Shown piece by piece: positions 21,121 through 31,226 of a DNA stretch of 64,000 nt. Numbering within the stretch: position 1 is the first letter of the stretch; every line of letters starts with the position of its first letter. The stretch spans positions 54,249-118,248 of the forward strand of contig JALNXF010000004.1 of the NCBI GenBank assembly GCA_023230505.1, given 5' to 3'. The notes beneath the pieces are model-generated. The model made no database searches and was not told where the DNA came from. It was given only the letters and a program-made list of their open reading frames with translations. The position numbers and the translations under genes were made by a program. The stretch comes from Candidatus Altimarinota bacterium. GTDB taxonomy: Bacteria; Patescibacteriota; Gracilibacteria; BD1-5; UBA2023.

Positions 21121-21726
21121 ATGTTAAACATTAGAAATAAATGAGGTTTTACACTTGTGGAACTTATGATAGTTGTATCTATAATTTGAGTACTTGCTAT
21201 TACATTATTACCTCAATTACAATGAGCTCAAGCTAGAGCTAGAGATGGTTGAAGAATAGCTTCTATGCAAAATATTTCAGCTGTTTTAGAAACTTATTTA
21301 TGAGATATGTGATTATATCCACCTTCAGATGGGAGTGCTGAAGCGCCTTCTTCTGTAGTAAATTGTCTTAGTGCTACTGATTGAACTCTACAGAATGTCT
21401 CACTACAAAAAATATTTAAATGATGAAAAGCTCCAGTTAATCCACAAAAAACTTCTAAATCATGACTTTGTGATAATGCTTGATCATATCAATATACTGC
21501 TTTGACTAAGGATTGAATTAAACAATCTTGATATATATTAGTTGCTGATGTTGAGACTCCTCAAAAAGCTAATATGGATTTTTCTAAAGCTTGTGGAGGT
21601 TCTCAATGTGATACAAATAATTTAAAATCTGATTGAACTACAGATTATACTACAATTAATCTCACTTGAACTTTAACTGCTGAATTACCAGATGCAAAGA
21701 ATTCTGTTTATTGATTAAAAAACTAG
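21121..21726 (+). CDS. Type IV pilin / pseudopilin (class III signal)
   Basis: 201 residues. The short leader MLNIRNKG is cut before FTLVELMIVVSIIGVLAITL, the classic prepilin signal with Glu5. A polar head follows, typical of a major or minor pilin, including a small cysteine-containing segment (ACGGSQCDTN). Processing would need a PilD-type peptidase not present in this window. A -10-like TATAAT lies at 21081. It is followed by a 16-bp-arm hairpin (21765-21800), so it is probably monocistronic. Confidence 0.92.
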
Positions 21727-21764
21727 TTTTTTTACTCTAAACTTGCCTAAAATATAAAATTTAT

Positions 21765-21804
21765 ATAATGGATTAATAAAGTTATTTATTAATCCATTAT
21801 TTTT
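21765..21804 (+). terminator. Perfect 16-bp hairpin between pilin and ruvA
   Basis: ATAATGGATTAATAAA-GTTA-TTTATTAATCCATTAT at 21765-21800 with perfect arms, followed by TTTT. The ATG of ruvA starts 5 bases after the stem, so the hairpin may both end the pilin transcript and occlude ruvA initiation in read-through RNA. Confidence 0.7.
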
Positions 21805-22392
21805 ATGTTTTCGTATGTTAAATGAAGCGTCTTATATATAGAAGATTCCAAAGTTTCAGTTTCTGTCGCTGGTACATGACTTGGTCTTGAGATTTTTGTG
21901 TCTCCAATTACTTTGTCAAAAATTGTAGTTTGAGAAGAAATAGAATTATTTATTCATCATCATATTACAGAAGTATCTCAAACTCTTTTTTGATTTGAGA
22001 ATTTGGGCGAAAAGAAAGTTTTTAAAAGTTTATTAAAAATAGATTGAATTGGATGAAAGGCAGCAATTAATATTCTGGGGATTTGAATTCATAATCTAGT
22101 GAAAGCTATTGAAGAAAATGATGATAAGTTCCTAACTACAATCCCAGGAATTGGTAAAAAGACCGCACTAAAAATAATACTTGAAATGAAAAATAAAGTT
22201 GAGGCTGGGGATTTATTTGATAGAACTGAAAACCTAAAACTTTCTCGTCCTTATGACCAAGATATTATTAAAACTCTCACAGATATGTGATACGATAAGA
22301 AAAAAGTCGAAGAAATCGTAAAAAACATCCCAGAAGATATAACGGAACTTAAAGATAAAGTAATGTTTGCAATAAAAACATTATCAAAATAA
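21805..22392 (+). CDS. ruvA: Holliday junction branch-migration protein RuvA
   Basis: 195 residues, normal family length. The N-terminal OB domain runs to about residue 63, ending in the HHHITEVSQTLFGF segment. Then come two helix-hairpin-helix motifs: LLKIDGIGGKAAINIL and FLTTIPGIGKKTALKIILEM. A flexible linker and a C-terminal UBA-like domain III that contacts RuvB follow (KTLTDMGYDKKKVEEIVKNI). UGA encodes the hairpin glycines. The start lies immediately after the palindromic hairpin. ruvB and ruvC are not adjacent. Confidence 0.95.
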
Positions 22393-22394
22393 TT

Positions 22395-22426
22395 CCTCCC
22401 ATATTTTAGGGGAGGTTAGGTGGGGT
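22395..22426. repeat. G-rich repeat-like hairpin after ruvA
   Basis: CCTCCCATATTTTAGGGGAGG forms a stem, followed by TTAGGTGGGGT. It resembles the GGAGAGGG-TTGGGGTGAGG repeat family seen at 22609-22640, 23037-23075 and 28929-28966. It may double as the ruvA terminator. Confidence 0.5.
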
Positions 22427-22445
22427 AATTTTAAATTTATTAATT

Positions 22446-23585
22446 ATGAATATTTCAATTTTTACAGCGACCGGACATTATAATCTTGGGGATGAATTAA
22501 TTTTGCTTCAGGAATATGAGGTTCTGAGAGAAATATATAAAAACGCTAATTTTTATATATTTACTTATGATAAAAAATCTTCTTTATTAGAAGAAAATAA
22601 AACTCACATCTCCAGAAATGGAGAGGGGCAGGGGGTGAGGTATATAAAATATTTCCCAAACAATATCAAGAAAAAACCTTTTAAAAATATAAAATATCTC
22701 TGGAAAAATATCAAAACAATCTATAAATCAGATTTAGTTGTTATCGGATGAGGATGATTAATTTATGAAAGTGAAGTCCAGAGCTCTTCATCTCCCATAA
22801 TGCAATGGAAATTCCGTGTATTTTTGGCTAAATTTTTTAGAAAAAAAATTGTTTATTTATCAGTTTGAATAAATACCTCAAATCCAAAAAAAATAAAATA
22901 TTTATTTACTGGCAAAAAAACAAAAGTTTCTGTGAGAGACAAAAAATCCCAACAAATTTTAGACAAAATCTGAATAAAATCTATTATTTTAACAGATCCA
23001 GTTTTTAACCTAAAACCAGAAAATAAAACTAAAATTCCCCTCTCCTCTGAGAGGAGAGGGGCTGGGGGTGAGGTCTGAATTTCACTTAGAAAATGATATT
23101 TAAAAAATGAGCAAGATTTTATAAAACAAATTATTTTGTATCTCTCTAAGGCTTGATATAAAATAGTCTTTTTGTCGCATTCTATTCATCAGAAAGATCC
23201 GCTTGCTAATGATTATTTATTTTTAAAAGATATCGCGAAAAAATATAATATTGAAATTACAGGCAGTATTTCAGACACCCTAAAAGCTTACAAAAAACTA
23301 GATTATGTAATTGGGATGAGATTTCATAGCTTAGTTCTTAGTATTGTCTATAATATACCATTTTTAGCCCTGAGTTACTGACAAAAAACAGAGGAGTTAT
23401 TGTTAGATTTTGATTATAAATTTAAACTAAATAGTAGGGAACTTGAATTTGAAGATTTTATAAAAAAATTCAGTGATTTAACTCAAGCAAATAACTCATT
23501 ATTTGATTTTTGAGCAAAAATAGATAAAATAAGGCAAGATTATAAAGTTAATATTACTAAACTGCTTAAAAATGGACTGGAATAA
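22446..23585 (+). CDS. Polysaccharide pyruvyl transferase family protein (CsaB-like)
   Basis: 379 residues. The N terminus TATGHYNLGDELILLQEYE, the central DLVVIGGGGLIYES and the C-terminal DYVIGMRFHSLVLSIVYNIP are the conserved blocks of the pyruvyl transferase family. This family adds ketal pyruvate to cell-wall or surface glycans and, in other bacteria, anchors S-layer proteins. The gene contains two G-rich repeat elements in frame (22609-22640 and 23037-23075), lengthening poorly conserved loops. It overlaps the next gene by 14 bases. Confidence 0.85.
23037..23075. repeat. G-rich REP-like element inside the pyruvyl transferase gene
   Basis: The stem CCCCTCTCCTCTGAGAGGAGAGGGG is followed by CTGGGGGTGAGGTC. 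It is translated as PLSSERRGAGGEV without breaking the frame. A shorter relative, GGAGAGGGGCAGGGGGTGAGG, is at 22620-22640 in the same gene, and another lies at 28929-28966 between two exporter genes. Confidence 0.7.
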
Positions 23586-24018
23586 TATCAAGAAAATGGC
23601 TTTAGAGACAAAAAATAAGGCTGTAGAAATGTGAAAAAAATGATTTGTAGAATGAAAAAAATACAGTGAAAAAGCTATAGAATTTTCTAAGGATAAAATA
23701 GAGTCAGCTCCTGTTTTTCTAAAAACTAAAGCTGATTTTGAAAAAGTAAAAAATGATAAAAAATTAATAATTTTTTTCTTAAATGAAGATGAAGCAGAGA
23801 GTAAAAAATTAAAATTACAAATTCCAGTTATTATAACGAAATGATGGATTAATAGTGCCACTGTTAGATTTTGTTTTGAGGGAGAATTTGGAGATTTATT
23901 TAGGGAATTAGATGTTATAAGTGTACCAGAAATATTTATCTATAAAGAATCTAATCTAGATAAAAAAATTACTGATATCGATGAAATCAAACAATTTTTA
24001 AAAGATTTTGTAATTTAA
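23572..24018 (+). CDS. Hypothetical protein, possibly thioredoxin-fold without cysteines
   Basis: 148 residues. The N-terminal 45 residues are a basic amphipathic helix (ETKNKAVEMGKKGFVEGKKY). The rest alternates strands and helices: DKKLIIFFLNED, SATVRFCFEGEF, then DVISVPEIFIYKES. The VPEIFIYK segment resembles the cis-proline loop of thioredoxins, but no CxxC is present. Redox function is therefore unlikely; a protein-binding role is possible. It overlaps the pyruvyl transferase stop by 14 bases, so the two are co-translated. Confidence 0.6.
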
Positions 24019-24043
24019 AATATTAATTTTTAACTTAAATTTT

Positions 24044-24256
24044 ATGGAACCAACAGTAATTTTAATATATGTTTTAATTGTTTTTTTTGTAGTAATTTGA
24101 ACACTTCTTTCTGTTAATTTATTTTACTTACTTAGAACCTTAAAAAGAATAGATAGAGCAACGGAATTTATAGATTCTATTGTAGGAATGCTTGAAAGAA
24201 TAGAAAAAATTCCTCTTGATTTTCTAAATCGTTTTTTGAAAAAATTCGAGAAATAA
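24044..24256 (+). CDS. Small single-pass membrane protein
   Basis: 70 residues: one N-terminal membrane helix (ILIYVLIVFFVVIGTLLSVN) and a short cytoplasmic basic amphipathic tail (LLRTLKRIDRATEFI, FLNRFLKKFEK). Not recognised. It sits 25 bases after the previous gene and 26 before the EamA transporter, apparently within one plus-strand operon. Confidence 0.7.
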
Positions 24257-24282
24257 TTAGTTATTAAATAATTTTAGAAAAA

Positions 24283-25131
24283 ATGATTTGGGCAATAATT
24301 AACACATTTCTTGATAGTATAGCGGATGTTTTATATAAAAAAGCATTGTCAATTTCAGATATCAAATCAATGATTTTCCAGTTTACAGGAGAGATTTTAG
24401 CTATCCCAATTGTCATTGTACTTATTTTTATTTTTGATTTTAATTTAAAATTATTTTTAGATCCTACTATATTTGGGGGCTTTGTTGTTATGACTATTTT
24501 CTTTCTTCTGGGCAATAATCTTTGACAATATCTTTATAAAAACGAAAAACTTTCAACCCTACTTCCTTATTTTAAAATAAATAGTTTTATAGTCGTAATT
24601 CTATGATTTTTATTTTTTAAGGATGCCTCTTTAATTTCTTTTTTGATTTGTATTTGAGCCATAATTCTTACAACTATTTTTTCAATTGATTACAAAGATT
24701 ATACTGCACCAAAAAATTCCTTTAAAATTATTTTACACGAAATATTTAAAACAATAGAATATTTAATTGCCATATATATTTTAAAAAATGTATCAAGTGT
24801 AGAATATGTAATTTTATATCAAGTTTATTATTCTATAGTAGTACTATTAATAATTGCTTTTCAAAAAGATTTCAAGGAATTCAAAAAATTTAATTCTCAT
24901 ATCTTAAAATATAGATATATGGGTTACACGCTTTGATTTACTTCTTATTTTATAGATATTTTTCTTTTAAAGGAATATTGAGTTATAATTTTGACTTTAT
25001 TTTGATTTATTTGTTCTTCTTTAACTATAGTTATAGCTTATTTTTTTCTAAAAGAAGTACCAGAAAAAAAAGAAATAATACTTTGAGTTTTAGTTACGAT
25101 ACTAGCTTGAGTTGGATATTATTTTAAATAA
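24283..25131 (+). CDS. EamA/DMT-family membrane transporter
   Basis: 282 residues with about ten hydrophobic helices in two halves, the drug/metabolite transporter layout. Features are an N-terminal SIADVLYKKALSIS segment, LGNNLGQYLYKNEKL, and the C-terminal pattern TIVIAYFFLKEVPEKKEIILG, which is typical of the last EamA helices. Substrate cannot be told. Glycines in the helices are mostly UGA. Confidence 0.75.
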
Positions 25132-25152
25132 TTTATTTTTAATTAGTTTATT

Positions 25153-25689
25153 ATGTCTATAGAATCAAATAACTTTGGATATGAAAAAGTTGCAGAAAAA
25201 ACAGAAAAAGAGAGAAAATTAGAAATTGCAAAAAATCTTGAATTTTCAAAAGAAAAGCAAGTGTTGCTTGAAAAAATTGATAAAGAAAAAAAACTTACTT
25301 ATCTTAAATCTTTAGTTGAGAGATGATTAATAAATATTACTACAGCAGAGCATATTGTAGAGTGAGAAGCATTGGATAATGTCCAAATAAAAGAAATTTT
25401 TGAGAAAATAGATGAAATAGAAGAAATCCAAAATATAGAAAGTATTTTACCAAAATATCTTAGAATTTCAAAAGAAGATTATATAAAAGCTTTGGAAGAC
25501 TCAATTTTTAGAAAAGAGATTTTAAAAAAATTAGATAATTCTTTATTATATCTTTATAATTCTTCTAATAAATTCCCACTTTGAATTATAAATTTTTTCT
25601 CATGATTAATGCGTTCACTTGATAAAAATCAAAAAAATACAGTAAAAGTCCAAGAAAATACCATTGATATTAAAAGGTCTTTGGTTTAA
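25153..25689 (+). CDS. Hypothetical helical protein
   Basis: 178 residues, strongly charged and helical (EKTEKERKLEIAKNLEFSKE, EIFEKIDEIEEIQNIESIL), probably coiled coil, with a weak hydrophobic stretch near the C terminus (PLGIINFFSGLM). Not recognised. The stop overlaps the convergent aminopeptidase stop: the two UAA codons share GTTTAAA. Confidence 0.65.
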
Positions 25690-26885
25690 ATTCTAAATTC
25701 TCCATCTTTGTAAATAATTAATTTCTCTCAGTTATCGAGCGTTGCCTCTACGGTGCGGTTGGTTGTGGACATTATGTCAGTGTGAATTGCTGATTCATTA
25801 AATCACATTCTTTCCCAATCTCCAGGAGTTTGAGCTGGAATATCTCCGGTAAATGCTTCATGAAATGAGGCTCCGACAGCTATGTGAGTATTTCAAAACT
25901 CTCATCATACATTTTCATCATAAAGAGTTTCTCACATAAATTTGGTAATTCTGGAAAATCTTCTATCAGTAAGTGAGAATTCTCATATTTTATCTGCATT
26001 TTCAGCTGCTAGCATTTCTTTTAATAATTCTTCTCAGCTGCTAGCCTTTGATTTTATTATAATTCAATCTTTAAATTCTAGTTCAATTCATTCAATTTTA
26101 TTTCCATATCTATAAAGTGGTTGATTGAATTTTATCCAACCATTTGTCCCTCTCCAATCAGGAGAAGTAAATAATTCAAATGATGGTATATTTCTTCCAC
26201 TTCCACCGAGCCATTGACGAGATTCTCAAATTAATACTTCTAAATTTACATCCTTTCCAGTTACTTTTACTTTTTGTATTTTGAGCTTATTTAATTTTTG
26301 TCTGATTTCTTCAGCTTCTTTAAAGATTTCTTTCCATTTTGCAATAGGGTCGGCTTCATCTAGAAAACAAGCTTTAATTATTTCTCACCAATATTGCTCA
26401 AGAGTTAATCCAGCATCGAGTGCCATAGCCTCAGTTCAGAAAAGAGCTATTGTCCAAGTAAGTTTTCATTCATTTTCTTTTTTATTACGAGCCTCCATAT
26501 AGGGCTTTAGTATTTTTTGTCTTGTAATAAGTTTTCCACTATCTATTCATTTTAATTCATATTTATCCCAACTTGACTCAATTCTTACAAAATGATCACA
26601 AGTATTTATAAGTTCTAACATATAATTTTTTGGCCAATAATTCAACTGTTCCTCGTCTGCCATTTCAAAGAAAATTCTTTGCGCTCACTCAGGAAGATAG
26701 TTTGTAATATAATTTCATCAAGCTTCCAGAACTGATTTTTGAAGTTCGACTAAAAGAAGCTTAGCACTTTCTGGAACTTGTAAATAAACTACATCTCACT
26801 TCTTAATTCATTCACCTCACCAAAGTGCGAATTTAATTAAAACATCAGCATATTTTTTTAGGATTTCTTGACTAGGGGTATACAT
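25686..26885 (-). CDS. M29-family aminopeptidase
   Basis: 399 residues, the usual length of the AmpS/PepS/T family of dinuclear metallo-aminopeptidases. Recognised by SRQWLGGSGRNIPSFELFTS, DWRGTNGWIKFNQPL, GEFSLTDRRFSRI, and the metal-ligand-rich C terminus GNTHIAVGASFHEAF and ESAIHTDIMS. It trims N-terminal residues from peptides in the cytoplasm, useful for a scavenging cell. It ends the minus-strand exporter operon, 68 bases after the MacB-like permease. Confidence 0.85.
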
Positions 26886-26953
26886 AAATTTAAAAATAAA
26901 AAATTATTATAGCTAGTATAATAATTTTTAGAAAAATGGAAATAAATTATATT

Positions 26954-28159
26954 TTATTCAAATCTCAGAGCATCAATTGGCTTCAATCCTGCAGCTTTTC
27001 TGGCTGGTAATATTCCAAATATTATTCAAATCATAACTACACTTCAAAAGGCTAGAAATATGGATTTTGTGGTTATGACGGCGGTTAGGATATTTTTTAT
27101 GGCGTTTACTATTGAAAAGCTTAAGGCAATTCAAATTAATCCCGCGACAATACTGATAATTAAAGATTCTATTAAAAATTGCATTAAAATATCAGTTTTT
27201 GTGGCTCAGATAGCTTTTCTAATTCAGATTTCTCTGGTTCTTTCAATAACAGAAACTAGCATAATATTCATTACTCAGATTCATCCGACAAGAAGTGAGA
27301 TAGTTGCAATTCCAGCTAAAAACATTGTCATAGTTCCTGTTACTGCTGTTATTGATGAAAGCATTTCTGACATTGAACTTATAGAAAATGGTGCATCATT
27401 TGGATCAGTTGTTTTTGTATATTTAAGAAGCTCGTCATTTATATAACTTTGGTATACATCAGTCTTTGTTGGGTCGTCTACTTCCACATCGACACTTGAA
27501 TAATAGTGAGTTCAAATTATTTTATTCATTACAGTTGTAATTGGTAAAAATACCCTTCTATTTGCCTGAGAATTATCTTGAAGTGTTCAAATAATCGTAT
27601 AAATTCCATTTTCTAATTTTATTTCCTGGCCTATTGGATCTATAGTTCCAGAGCCAAAAGCATCAGTTACAATAGTATTTCCTATAACTGCCACTTTTTT
27701 ATTTTGAGAAATATCATCCGCATTTATAAATCTTCCATTTGAAATTGAAATTCATTTAATTTCTAAATATAAATTCTCCACCCCAACAATATTTGCATTT
27801 GTATTATAGCTTCAATAAATAAATTGCTTGGAAGTTGTAACCGTAGGGGATACTCTTTTTACCCCGGGAATATTAGCTATAAAATTTACAAATTCATCAT
27901 CAATTAAATCTTTTGTAGATCATCATCACTGTATTGTCCCAACTTGTGAACTATTTGATCTACCAGGAGATACCGTTATAAGATTGGCTCACATACTGTT
28001 AAATCTATCGACAATTGAAGCTGAAGTCCCTTCTCAAATAGCGAGCATCGTAATAATACTAAAAACTCAGATAATAATCCCGAGCATACTCAAAGCTGAT
28101 CTAAGTTTATTACTGAGAAGTGCTGTTATTGCAGATGATAAATATTCTGAGAATGCCAT
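26954..28159 (-). CDS. MacB/FtsX-type ABC transporter permease
   Basis: 401 residues: one N-terminal membrane helix (LRSALSMLGIIIGVFSIITM), a large extracytoplasmic MacB_PCD-like domain, then three C-terminal helices. The latter include GGIGVMNIMLVSVIERTREI and RKAIGATKTDILMQFLIES, and the gene ends in LPARKAAGLKPIDALRFE. This is the mechanotransmission permease that works with a separate ATPase and a periplasmic adaptor. Both partners are upstream in the same operon. UGA encodes most conserved glycines. Confidence 0.93.
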
Positions 28160-28179
28160 AAATAATTAATTATAAATTA

Positions 28180-28238
28180 TTGATATGTAGAGATGTTTTA
28201 TTGATATGTAGAGACGTTTTGCCAAAACGTCTCTACAT
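28180..28238. repeat. TAGAGACG-family element between exporter ATPase and permease
   Basis: ATGTAGAGACGTTTT-GCC-AAAACGTCTCTACAT (28206-28238) is a perfect 15-bp-arm inverted repeat. It is preceded by a direct copy of its left end (TTGATATGTAGAGATGTTTTA, 28180-28200). The UAG stop of the ATPase gene lies within the right arm. Same ends as the palindrome inside rnpB. Confidence 0.85.
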
Positions 28239-28904
28239 AATCATCCCGTCTTTTATAAAAATGTGTTTTTTGGCAAATTTGTCGACCTCGGCAGAATGGG
28301 TAATAATAAGAATTGTTTTTCATTCTTCGTTTAGTTTTGTAATAATTTCCATTACATCATTTCCAGTTTTGCTGTCGAGAGCTCCGGTTGGCTCATCTCC
28401 GAGAATTAGAAGTGGATCTGTTACTATTGCTCTGGCTATTGCTACGCGCTGTTGTTGTCAACCAGACATTTCATTTGGCAGAGAATAAATTTTATCACCG
28501 AGTCCAACTTTTATAAGAGCTTCAATTGCCTTTTGTTTTCTTATTTTTGCCGGAACTCACTGATAAACTAAAGGAAGCATAACTTGTTTAATTGCTGGAG
28601 TTTTTGGTAAGAGATTATATCATTGAAAAATAAATCCAATATTTCTTCTTCTGAGAAGCGCTTGTTCGTCATCAGTTGCTTTAGAAATATCTATTCAATC
28701 AAAAAAATAATTTCCACCAGATGGATTATCAAGCATTCCTATTATATTCATAAGCGTTGATTTTCCACTCCCACTTTCTCCCATAATTGAGGCAAATTCT
28801 CATTTATGAAGTTCAAAATCTACTCATTTTAACACCTCTAAATCTTCATCTCCCACATGGTAGATTTTTTTAATTCCTGTCATTTTAATAACTTGTTCTT
28901 GCAT
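28233..28904 (-). CDS. ABC transporter ATPase (MacB/LolD type)
   Basis: 223 residues with the full nucleotide-binding set: Walker [18 protein letters not shown]-loop GFIFQGYNLLP, signature [14 protein letters not shown], Walker [18 protein letters not shown] and H-loop ITHSAEV. It powers the MacB-like permease. The Walker B has G where A is usual (LILADEPTG), a mild variation. The stop codon lies inside the inverted repeat at 28206-28238, so the element has supplied the gene's end. Confidence 0.95.
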
Positions 28905-28928
28905 TTTTAATTGTTTAAAAATCTTTAT

Positions 28929-28966
28929 TCTCCCTCTTCCTCTGGGAGAGGGTTGGGGTGAGGACC
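28929..28966. repeat. G-rich REP-like element between adaptor and ATPase genes
   Basis: ATTCTCCCTCTTCCTCTGGGAGAGGGTTGGGGTGAGGA, with a CCCTCTTCC/GGGAGAGGG stem and the GGTTGGGGTGAGG tail. Same family as the copies inside the pyruvyl transferase gene. Confidence 0.75.
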
Positions 28967-28968
28967 TT

Positions 28969-31071
28969 TTATCTAAATCCTCAGTTAGTATTGCTACTAC
29001 TTCATGAAGTTCATCATGTTCTATTTCATCATCAAGGAATTAATCCAGAACTACTTGATTTTACTGCAGAAGTTATTTTTTTAAGAATTATATCTCACGC
29101 TTTCAATCATTCTGTTATTTCTATATTTGTATCATCTGTAATTCAGGTTGCTACTTCTTTTTTCACTTCCTGTCAATTTTCTTTTACAAGTACATATTTT
29201 ATTCCAGAAGCCTCCTCTATATATGATGCTGGAATAACAAGAATATCTTTTTTACTTTCTATTAAGATATTTACTTTCGCAGTCATCGAACTGTAAATAT
29301 CAGTTTTTCATTTATCAAGTGTGATTGTAATAGTATAAGAAGTAACACCAGACGTAGCTATAGGAGTAGAATCTTTTTCACTTACTGTTCATTCAAATTC
29401 TTTGTCTGGATAAGAATCAAAAACTATTTTTGCCTTTTGACCAATTGAAATTTTTACAATATCAAGTTGGTCTAGAGTCGCTGATATTTCAACCAAATTA
29501 GGATTTTCTATGTAAATAAATTTTTGCTCATCAGCTGTTAAATTATCACCCACTTTAAAATCTATTTTTCTAATTGTTCCATCAAAAGGTGCAGTTAGTT
29601 CATATTTATCAAGATTTTTTTGTGCATTATCTAGGGCTAAGCGTTGTTTTGAAACATTATTTCTTGCCTGAGAAAGCTCTACAGAAGTAGTTCAAGCCTT
29701 TAATACTCTTAAACTTTCTTTTGCATATTCTAAGCTATTTTGAGCGCTCTGTATATCTAGATTTTTTTGTTTAATTTGAGAATCGTAATTACTAATTGAG
29801 TATTCTTTGTCAGAAACAAGTTTATCTAAATCATTTTGCAATTTAGTCGTCGTATCATTTTTTAGTTTATTTAGAGAAAATTCCGCATCTATTATAGATT
29901 GTTTTTTTGAATTAATTGTATTTGTGCTTTGTGCTTTTTTTAGAGCTGGATCTGTAAGTTTTTGGATATTAACTATAGTTGATTTAACTGTATTATAATT
30001 TGATTGAGCAGAGCTTGTAATTGATGAAAAAATCGAAGATTTACTATCAATATCGCTTTGTGAAAAATTAGAAGAAGTAATGCTTGAGTTCATCATTTCC
30101 TGACCACTTTTTCCTAAATCAATTAATTTATCATAACTATCTAAGAGTTTATTTAAAAATTCAAGAATCTCATCGCTACTTTGGGATATAGAATTAAGAG
30201 AATTATATGATGTTTTTGAATCTAAAAAAAATGTATTTGTTTCTCTCCAGTCATTTTCTGCATTAGTTTTTGTAGTAGTATCTTTAGCTCAAATATATAC
30301 CTCAAATGCATCATTTTTATATTTATTTGCATCAGTTACTCCAAGAATTTCATCCGCATCATATAAAGAGTTTTCTATATCTATAATCTGTTTTTTTGCA
30401 CTAGTATAAGCATCGCTAATAGTCTTGGTCAAGTCTACATCATAATCTGTAAGTCATTTTTCTTCTGAAATAAGTAATGTTGCAAGTTCGTTTTTTAAAT
30501 TAGAGAAAGACACTTCTTTGTTTTTAATATCATTTTCATTGCTTATAATATCATTTTGTTTTTGAATAATTTGATTATTATAATCACGAATTTTATTTTC
30601 TTTGTCTCTTTGTAAATTATCTAAGTCATTTTGTAGAGAAGGAATTTTATTTTCTGCTGTAGTTACACTATTTTCTGAATTTAAAACATCTTTATATTCT
30701 GGTCAATTTAATAAATCCTCCAATTTTATTTGAGCATCATTTAGTGATAATTCAGCCTGGCGAATAGTATTATTAACATCAACCTTATCAAGTTCAGCAA
30801 TTAGTGCTCATTTTTTTACTTTTGCTCAATCTTTAAAATATACTTTTGTAACAGTTCAAACTTGATTAAATTTTAGTTTTTGCTCATCTACAAGAGATGC
30901 CTGCCCAGTTACTTTTATAGCATTTTCTATTGATCCACTTGCTACAGTATATTCTTTTGTAATAGTTGTTGTTTTAGATTTTGTATTGAAATAATAGCTA
31001 TAAATAGAATATAGAATTCCAGCTATAATAAGGAAATAAACAATCTTTTTTACGCTGATAAATTTTTTCAT
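28969..31071 (-). CDS. MacA/HlyD-type membrane fusion protein of the exporter
   Basis: 700 residues, much longer than typical MacA (~370). One N-terminal anchor (KKIVYFLIIAGILYSIYSYY) precedes the first lipoyl half (TVASGSIENAIKVTG). A very long coiled-coil hairpin follows (about residues 100-470, rich in Asn/Gln/Ser/Lys), then the second lipoyl half (DKYELTAPFDGTIRKIDFKV) and beta-barrel domains (KISIGQKAKIVFDS). The glycine-rich C terminus uses UGA runs. The extra-long hairpin suggests it spans a thick wall or S-layer rather than docking to TolC. First gene of the exporter operon. Confidence 0.88.
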
Positions 31072-31170
31072 ATTTACGATTTAAAAAAATACTTTTAATT
31101 AGTATAATAGTCAATGTAAGATTAATGTAAAGAATAAACATTATTATATTTATTCAAAGTAATAATAATG

Positions 31171-31207
31171 TAAAATATCTCTCTTTTGCCAAAAAGAGAG
31201 ATATTTT
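31171..31207 (-). terminator. Terminator after the FISUMP prepilin gene
   Basis: TAAAATATCTCTC-TTTTGCCAAAAA-GAGAGATATTTTA, a strong stem 20 bases past the prepilin stop on the minus strand. Its arms are identical to those of the terminator at 33042-33079. Confidence 0.75.
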
Positions 31208-31226
31208 ACATTTGGTTTTTTTAAAA

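Noticed and set aside
27060-28488. Several 100-codon plus-strand frames across the MacB-like genes
   Set aside because: All are reverse-strand shadows of the permease and ATPase, which have complete motifs.
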